Below the pieces are notes generated by a model that made no database searches, was not told the origin of the DNA, and saw only the letters and a program-made list of their open reading frames with translations. The translations under genes were made by a program, and so were the position numbers. This document shows, piece by piece, positions 16,868-22,605 of a DNA stretch of 22,605 nt (the stretch's first letter is position 1; every line of letters starts with the position of its first letter). Source of the DNA: Paramacrobiotus richtersi (taxonomy: Eukaryota; Tardigrada; Eutardigrada; Parachela; Macrobiotidae); the NCBI GenBank assembly GCA_034698045.1, contig JAQGAU010000924.1, forward strand, positions 1-22,605, written 5' to 3'.

Positions 16868-18952
16868 TCACTTCTGGCAGCCATGTATTTTATTCCAGTT
16901 CAACTGGCGTAACTCTTCGCAGCTGTCGACTACGTATTTTGCAGTTGGTCGCTCCCTGGCATTCGTCCGTAGGCATTTCTCGCATAAAGGTTGTAATAGT
17001 TCGGGAACCGACAGACAATTTAGTATCTGGGCAAGTGAGCGTTCCTTAGAGCGATACTGATAAATTGAAGTAGACACTTTCTTCGAGATTTCTGCATTGC
17101 TGACTTTCTCGTCATGCAGTGCAGATGCACAACATAGTATGATGCAACCGAGACTCCAGATGTCAGAAGCGGTTGTACAGCGATCGACTGGCAGCCCTGG
17201 AAAAAGTTTCCCCAGCATCTCTGGTGACATGAAACCGAGTTCTTCCTGTGTGGAGTCATGGGAGGTATAAAAACTGCCTAGGCAAGTGTTCGGTATTATA
17301 ATTCCTGACTCCCAGTTTGCAATCCTTATTATATCAAACTGTTGGCCTAATCGGGTTGTCCATATGCTACTCAGCGACAAATTTCCATGGACTATGCCAT
17401 GAGAATGCAGAAAATCCAGACCTTTCGATACCTCGTTAATGTAATGCCGTGAATTTTCTAATTGCCAATGATTATTGGATATTATATCACATAAGTCAAC
17501 GAACTCTAAAGGGATGTCAATATACAGTGACAGGTCCATTGTTAGGTCGACGGCAGTATACTTGCTGGCTTTGCTGACAGTGATTCTGTGAAAGCGTATG
17601 ATATTATTATGTTTGAGTTTGATCAAAGATTCCCATTCATCAGGCTGTTTATGGTTCCTCTTGCCTTGGATGGTCGAATGTTTGTCTCCCATTTTGATTT
17701 CATTCTGTTCGGGAATGTTGCCGCTGAACGGCATTTCCGCCACATTGTTTGGAATAAGAATTCTTTTTGCCGCAAAAGATCTCACGCCTTTTGAGTCGCT
17801 CACTGGGCAGTCATCCGGTCCTTCTCCTTTTCTCGTAACTCGGAAAAGTGAGCCAAAAACTTTAATGGCACCGCGGCAAACCACAATTCTGTTTCCGGAT
17901 ACGCACGGATACGTGCATCCATAAGAGGCGATTCTGATGGGGATTTCGTCGAGCTTTCCCTTTAAATCTCCTGCAGTAATTCTTTCAACGGGATCTATAG
18001 TTAAGCACTGCTGGACAATGTCTGCAAAATCTCCCGGAATGGAACCGGCAATCTGGGGTATGAAGCCGTCGAGAACTTTCATGATGAAGACATGGTCAAA
18101 CACGCTGCTGGTGATAGCAAACTTTTCAATCGAACCGGTTGGCCGTCTTTTGGTTAGCCAGCGTTGTTTGTTCCCGAAGCAACAGTCAATGATGTCGTGG
18201 AGTATGCAACCTAAGCTCCACATGTCGGATGCTCGTCCCAGAACTGTGTTGGTTGTCTTTGCAAATTTGTGCAACATTTCGGGCGACATGTACCTAACGG
18301 TACCGCGTAGTTCGTTTAAATCCTTAGAGCAGGTAATCCGACCTTTCATTTGAATTCCATCATCCAGATCTCCAATCAGCAATGTATACGCGTCCCCTGA
18401 TTGTTTCAGCAGAACATTTGCTGGTTTCAGATCAGCATGAATTATACCGTTTCGATGTAAATAGGCCACACCGGTTGCTAGCTGCTCAGTGTAGTTCATA
18501 GTTGTTTTTTGCGTTAGCCATCGCTCTTCGGTTAGACATTGTCTAAGGTAACCAGCCAAATCTTTCGCTGTAAGTGTAAAGTGCATGCAGATATGGTTAC
18601 AATTTCACCAAGTGCATTGTTTCCAAATTCCAACAAACCTTCGTAATAGTCCATTACAAATTCAGTATGCAGACTCTCGGACACCCGATCAATATCGACA
18701 ATGATTTGGTGATAAACAGCGAAATTCTCTTTCGGTAGTTTTAGCAGCCATGTCCATCTTTCTATCATCTCTTTCCAATGTTCTTTCAGAAACAGTTGGG
18801 CAAATCTTTCGCCTTCTATACGTACTTTTTTAACGGCTACAGTAGTGCCGTCGGGCAGGCCGAGACCTTCAGTAATAATAGCTTTGTAGACAGTTCCAAA
18901 CCTTCCCCAGCCGATGGTTCCATTTTCCAAGTAGGTGCAATCGCACCCAAAG
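16868..18952 (-). CDS. Tandem kinase-pseudokinase protein (3' exons, copy B)
   Basis: Minus-strand exons 18952-18609 and 18567-16868, joined across a 41-nt intron, give 680 residues up to the stop. The first exon starts after CCTGCTAG, so the true N-terminus lies upstream. Domain 1: glycine loop GWGRFGTVYKA (14-24), VAVK (Lys41), HADLKPAN (Asp160, Lys162, Asn165), DLD in place of DFG (181-183), SPE (209-211) and DMWSLG (229-234). Most catalytic residues are kept; HRD reads HAD. Domain 2: degenerate loop FGSLFRV (352-358), FAAK (Lys382), HGN in place of HRD (508-510), NWE in place of DFG (532-534), SPE (562-564) and DIWSLG. It lacks the catalytic and metal-binding Asp, so it is a pseudokinase. 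In JAKs the pseudokinase also has HGN but precedes the kinase; here it follows. The substrate is unknown. Regulation of domain 1 by domain 2 is a reasonable inference. Confidence 0.85.
18568..18608 (-). other. 41-nt intron of kinase copy B
   Basis: On the minus strand it starts GTGAAATTG and ends TTACACTTACAG. Removal joins EFGNNAL to AKDLAGYLRQ in frame, giving a continuous kinase N-lobe to C-lobe. Without removal the frame is lost. Copy A has an equivalent acceptor (CACTTTCCAG) but AT instead of GT at the donor position. Confidence 0.7.
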
Positions 18953-18953
18953 C

Positions 18954-19292
18954 TAGCAGGAAAACCAAAACGTTAAAAGAACCTGACTGACTTGGTACTA
19001 CTCGCTCTCGGGTCAGTACAACGTATTGACGGAACTGAATGAGGCGGAACTGAATGTGGAATTCCATTCCTTGGGACTGACATGCTAAATAATGATACAG
19101 ATTCACATTTTTTTCACATGCACGATCAAATTGATTATTTTGTGGATCGACAATTGTCCACCTGAGCATTGATTTCCTTTGCTCAGTATCTATGGTGGCC
19201 ACCAAGAGCGCTGGTGTCCCAGTGGGAGACCATATACTATAGTGCTCTTGGTAGGTACCAGGCATCAAATGAATCCCTCGAGGTAAGACCAC
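18954..19292 (-). CDS. Possible upstream exon of kinase copy B (uncertain)
   Basis: An open frame on the minus strand precedes the first kinase exon. It reads LRWTIVDPQNNQFDRACE and ends in a hydrophobic run, VLVFLLALGAIA, just before the kinase-frame GCDC motif. It is in a different frame from the kinase exon. If it is an exon, it needs a splice of 35-50 nt or a more distant one. The hydrophobic run could be a membrane helix next to a kinase, as in receptor kinases, or only the translation of a polypyrimidine tract before the acceptor. Copy A has a similar tract in the kinase frame (NYGLVFSLSCGCDC). It does not match a family I recognise. An ATTCAGTTCCG direct repeat lies at 19031-19055. Confidence 0.3.
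19142..19252. other. Row of three potential hairpins
   Basis: Three inverted repeats follow each other: GTGGA/TCCAC at 19143-19161, CTGAGCA/TGCTCAG at 19162-19186, and ACCAAGAGC/GCTCTTGGT at 19201-19252. The third encloses a second stem, GGTGTCCC/GGGAGACC. A 12-base palindrome TGGTGGCCACCA overlaps the base of the third. This may be a structured RNA or UTR, or part of the LINE start that follows; it also overlaps the uncertain upstream exon on the minus strand. Confidence 0.4.
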
Positions 19293-19350
19293 CAGCTCTA
19301 CCTCTCTAAACTGTGGTGTCGCTGGCCCCAGATGTTTCCCTAGATTTTAA

Positions 19351-20090
19351 ATGCCTTGGACGTGTCCAGCGTGCGGGGACAACCGATTCGTGGCCCCCGG
19401 ACGTTACCCTAATAGCAAGAAATGTCAGCAGACCGTCCTGAAGCGCGCCAGTGACAGCGTTGCTGGAGACCCTGTACCTAATCGACCCCCAGCGTCCGCC
19501 CCTGAATTCAGTCCAACCAGCGCGCGTATTTTCCGCGGGATCGCTCACCGCGCTCGCGAGTCAGTCCGGGCCGTGTATCAGAAGACCCTCCAGGAGGTCT
19601 CCGCCAACAACAGCAGCGAGACATGTGCAAAACCGCACTCTCTGCCCTCGAACATTCTTCGAATGCGCAGAAACGGAAAACCGATCGCAAAGTAACCCTA
19701 GCCACCCAAAAAAAACGGAATGTCGTCGCCTATGAGCAGGGTACCCCGCCGCCCCAAGCAGCCCCTGGCGCCATAAACCTCTTGACCCCAACAGTGATCC
19801 GGTCCGTAGAGTTGGCCTTAAAATCGATGATGGCGATTTCTCTGGTGCACTCCTGACGTAATCCTCGACGGACGCGATATTAAAACCCGACGTCGCGGTT
19901 CTCCAAGAGCTACGCTAGAAGCACCCCCAGCGCCCCCCTCCGAGTACTGCCCCCCCCAGAGGAGAGACCCGTCACCCCTCAGATTACTGCGCAGGAGGTT
20001 TTCAACGCCATCGCCGTTTTCTGCGCGGGTTGACGGCAGGTCCTGACGGTCTACGACCACAACATCTCCTGGATATGGTTGGTACGAAGT
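19351..20090 (+). mobile_element. LINE ORF, N-terminal part to RT start, dead
   Basis: The frame begins with a CxxC zinc-finger-like motif (CPACG at residues 5-9, with KKCQ following). It then moves through a basic linker and an Ala/Pro-rich part (LATQKKRN, then TVIRSVELALK). Next come a VAVLQELR.KHPQ block with a Pro-rich stretch and finally AGPDGLRPQHLLDMVG. The last block is the conserved start of the RT domain in a large group of invertebrate non-LTR elements with an N-terminal zinc finger, often labelled R2-like in databases. The pieces lie in more than one frame with stops (for example TAA near 19858 and TAG near 19916). Homology ends just after DMVG at about 20090, so RT and endonuclease are missing. 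The subfamily is not certain. Confidence 0.7.
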
Positions 20091-20180
20091 TCAACGAGCG
20101 GAGCACCCCACCATGTGAGAGACCTGGCGAGTACTGGCCTAAGGCTCATATGAGGAAGTCTATGGTGACTAATGGACTAA

Positions 20181-20692
20181 GACATATATGTAGATACATA
20201 TATAAAATGCCTGTCATTTGTCATTAATGACAGTAATGACATAATGACCGTATATTGACTACCTGGGCTGTGGTGCGCTATACATGTGCTTGTGTAAAAT
20301 GCCTGTTATTTGTCATTAATGACAGTAATGACATAATGACCGTATAATAAGTACCGGGCTGTGGGGCGCTATACATATGCTTGTGTAAAATGCCTGTCAT
20401 TTGTCTATAATGACAGTAATGACTGTAATGACATAATGACCGTATAATAAGTACCGGGCTGTGGTGCGCTACACATATGCTTGTGTAAAACGCCTGTCAT
20501 TTGTCATTCATGACAGTAATGACATAATGACCTGGGCTGTGGTGCGCTATACGTACGCTTTTGTAAAACGCCTGTCATTTGTCATTAATGACAGTAATGA
20601 CATAATGACCGTATAATAAGTACCGAGCTGTGGGGCGCTATACATATGCTTGTGTAAAATGCCTGTCATTTGTCATTAATGACAAAATGACA
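20181..20692 (+). repeat. ~91 bp minisatellite with internal perfect palindrome
   Basis: Six repeats start at about 20204, 20296, 20387, 20487, 20565 and 20656, marked by AAAATGCCTGTCATTTG or a close variant. Spacings are 92, 91, 100, 78 and 91. Most units contain the 14-base perfect palindrome TGTCATTAATGACA, then three AATGAC copies, a GACCGTATAATAAGTACC block and a GGGCTGTGG.GCGCTATAC block. The 100-base unit has an extra GACTGTAAT and a changed palindrome. The 78-base unit lacks the CGTATAATAAGTAC part. One inverted, diverged unit lies at 6674-6754. It starts directly after the truncated LINE. Confidence 0.88.
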
Positions 20693-21756
20693 CAGCATCG
20701 TGAAATGTTTTTTTAATATTATTTTTGTTCTGAAATTATGAAAATTAATTTTTGCGGTCAAATTTGCTTATTTGGACGTGAAAAAATATGACGTCTGTGG
20801 GGAAAGGTTACACCGGTGCAACTGTATATGGTACCGTTTTCAAAAATTGTGCTGCCAAGTCTTGAACATCGCTTGTGTCAGTAGTGACCCTCGGTTGTGC
20901 CGTGCTGCTTGCTTTCGATTAGAATGGCTTTCCCTTGCTCCTCAACGCCATCGTTTCAACGTGCATGTTATATTTCTGTAAAATATCAAAAAATTTTCAA
21001 GTTTCAGTTCGACTTTTGGGGAATTGGCGGTGATGGTACATTATTGTAGTGTTAATGCCGTGAAAAGAACAATTTTTGTAACTTGTTTCATTTTTTTTCC
21101 CACGGGGTTTTGTTTTTTGGCCCATGAATCCGGCAGTGGAAAGAGCAAACAGCAATAAAGGTTAAATAAACCACTAGCAAATGAAGAATCGTACGCCCCA
21201 GATTGAAAGTTTCATAGCACTCGACAAGGGTGTCCTAATGAAACAGGTTACTAAGTGAGGGCCGTCAAAATGCCTCCGTGGAAGTGATTATTTTATAGTG
21301 TACTATACAATATGTACATATGTTCTGCATACCGTATAACGGCACGACTGGCTAAATTCGTTTTAATCTTCACCTTTTAAACTATTCAATTTCTTTCCGT
21401 ATTGATATTTTCATATTGATAATTCCTTTTAAACTATCCACTTACAATCAAAGACGTCACTTTTAAGACATTACAGAACGATCAGCAATATCGAAAGGAC
21501 AGAAACTGACCGCCCCAAGGTTTTGCATGGGCTACTATTATATCGTTCCTGATTTGCTCTTGTAAAAGAACTTGATTTACATAAATATTCAAGACTCCAA
21601 AAATCCGAGACAATGTTAAAAAAAGTGAACAAGTGCTTAATTTCGCTTATTTTTACTGTTTGTTTGTCCTGCTGCAGGAGCTTAAAAATATTTGTTTGAA
21701 GGAAAGTTATCCGGCGCTGCCGTATGGGTGTACGGTAGCGAAGTGTGATTACAGTA
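20693..21756. other. AT-rich spacer, no recognisable gene
   Basis: T runs, A runs and short open frames only. No motif, RNA gene or repeat of note was found apart from a CATATTGATA-type AT-rich patch near 21400. Confidence 0.4.
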
Positions 21757-22110
21757 CATCTCACCGCGGTCTGTTTCGCCGCGGAACATTTCACCGCGTG
21801 ACTTTTCACCGAAGTAACGACTCACAGCCAACACGTTCATCTCGGCAACATTTCGCAGACGAAACGTCTCACAGCTAACACGTCGGGTACTTATAGTTGA
21901 TAGCACTACCAGTGTTACTGGTACTGGTTCTGGTACTGGTAATGGTACTAGTGATGGTACTGACACCATTACCATTAAAAGTACCAGTACCAGCACCAGT
22001 ATCAGTGCCGGTACCGGTACCTGTACCAGTGGCAGTACCATGAACTATAAGTACCCACACGTTTCACCGGGTTATACTCATTTACAGCCGCAAAATTTTA
22101 CAGCTACAAG
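21757..22110. repeat. 15-16 bp tandem repeat, split by a palindrome
   Basis: From 21757 to 21882 about eight units close to CATTTCACCGCGGAA follow each other with a 15-16 base step; each keeps a T(T/C)(T/A)CACCG, TCGC or TCACAGC core. After the palindrome at 21880-22062 the same unit type resumes (GTTTCACCGGG, TTTACAGCCGC, TTTTACAGC) to about 22110. The open frames seen here are low-complexity and not credible genes. Confidence 0.6.
21880..22062. repeat. ~183 bp imperfect palindrome of GGTACT / AGTACC units
   Basis: The outer arms are ACGTCGGGTACTTATAGTT on the left and AACTATAAGTACCCACACGT on the right, matching as reverse complements apart from a small difference. Inside, the left half is made of ACTGGT/GGTACT units and the right half of ACCAGT/AGTACC units, so pairing continues to a centre near 21970. 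Such a structure can extrude as a cruciform or hairpin. Confidence 0.75.
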
Positions 22111-22605
22111 GCCTCTACATTAATTAGTTCTTGGTTTCGAAACGAAAATTAAATTTGCAACCTTTGGGATTGGTTTACCTATATCATGTTGCTGACGCAC
22201 CAGACATAACATAACCGTGAAAGAGACAAGTCTTTAATTTTATCGGAAGGCTGTAGCTCTCTTATTCATTGTGTTTGCATGTATTCTCACTATTTTGGTG
22301 AATTATTTATGCTGAATGTTGTGCTGTATTACAAAATCAAAACCCAGCGTGGCTCATCAGGGCCTTTTGGATAAATTAGGGATTTTTTATGCCAAAGTGT
22401 CAGTTGCAAATGATCAAGGCAGATAGCGCCCAACACCGACGGTGGTTCTGTATACTAGTTGACCTTCTTTTGAAAGCTGTTTTATACTGCCATCGGTATC
22501 AGAATCTGATTGTCAGATGGTGTCATACGCCCGATGGTATTTCATACTCCACCGTCTCGGTATCGCTATCAGCAGCGTAAAAGTATGAAAGGGGTTCGGT
22601 GGAAC
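22111..22605. other. No recognisable gene
   Basis: AT-rich sequence without motifs. One 63-codon open frame on plus (22389-22580) has no recognisable family. Confidence 0.4.

Noticed and set aside
20181-20692. CRISPR-like array
   Set aside because: The whole ~91 bp unit repeats, with no unique spacers between short repeats, and the surroundings are eukaryotic. It is a minisatellite.
21682-22041. Minus-strand frame rich in VLVLV and VPVP
   Set aside because: It is the translation of GGTACT-type units in a palindrome, so it is low complexity and not a membrane protein.

Overview
The window looks like nuclear DNA of a small, intron-rich invertebrate. Coding stretches are split by GT-AG introns, several of them tiny (40, 41 and 79 nt). 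Non-LTR retrotransposon remnants, a minisatellite and foldback repeats are present, and nothing bacterial was seen. The compact introns and the two gene families would suit a tardigrade, but that is an inference at low confidence.

Layout: 1-540 is repeat-rich DNA. 568-1540 (+) is a partial copy (copy A) of the 3' part of an LDL-receptor-related protein (LRP) gene. 2991-5075 (-) is a decayed copy of a tandem kinase-pseudokinase gene. 5.1-7.8 kb has no recognisable gene but holds two dispersed repeats. 7834-8960 is a 5'-truncated CR1/L2/Jockey-like LINE. 9075-15247 (+) is the main LRP gene, with exons that can be followed from LDLa repeats through EGF modules and two YWTD propellers to more LDLa repeats. 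Its introns hold an ~800 bp foldback repeat (11530-12330) and a 446 bp MITE-like element (14017-14462). 16868-18952 (-) is the better preserved kinase-pseudokinase gene. 19351-20090 is the N-terminal part of a second, dead LINE of another type. 20181-20692 is a ~91 bp minisatellite, and 21757-22110 is a short tandem repeat interrupted by a ~183 bp palindrome.

The main structural result is a tandem duplication. The pair 'LRP 3' exons (+) / kinase-pseudokinase (-)', facing tail to tail, occurs twice about 13.3-13.9 kb apart. The copies share exon borders but have decayed independently: each LRP copy has lost different disulfide cysteines, and kinase copy A is broken while copy B is open for 680 codons plus one 41-nt intron.

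The LRP genes would encode a large endocytic/signalling receptor ectodomain of the LRP1/LRP2 (megalin) plan. The kinase gene encodes a first domain with most catalytic residues and a second domain with the HGN and NWE substitutions of a pseudokinase. A functional link between the two genes is not shown by the sequence; they are only neighbours. The main LRP gene carries two single-base frame breaks (one in an A8 run) and one in-frame TAG, so it is either a young pseudogene or affected by assembly errors.
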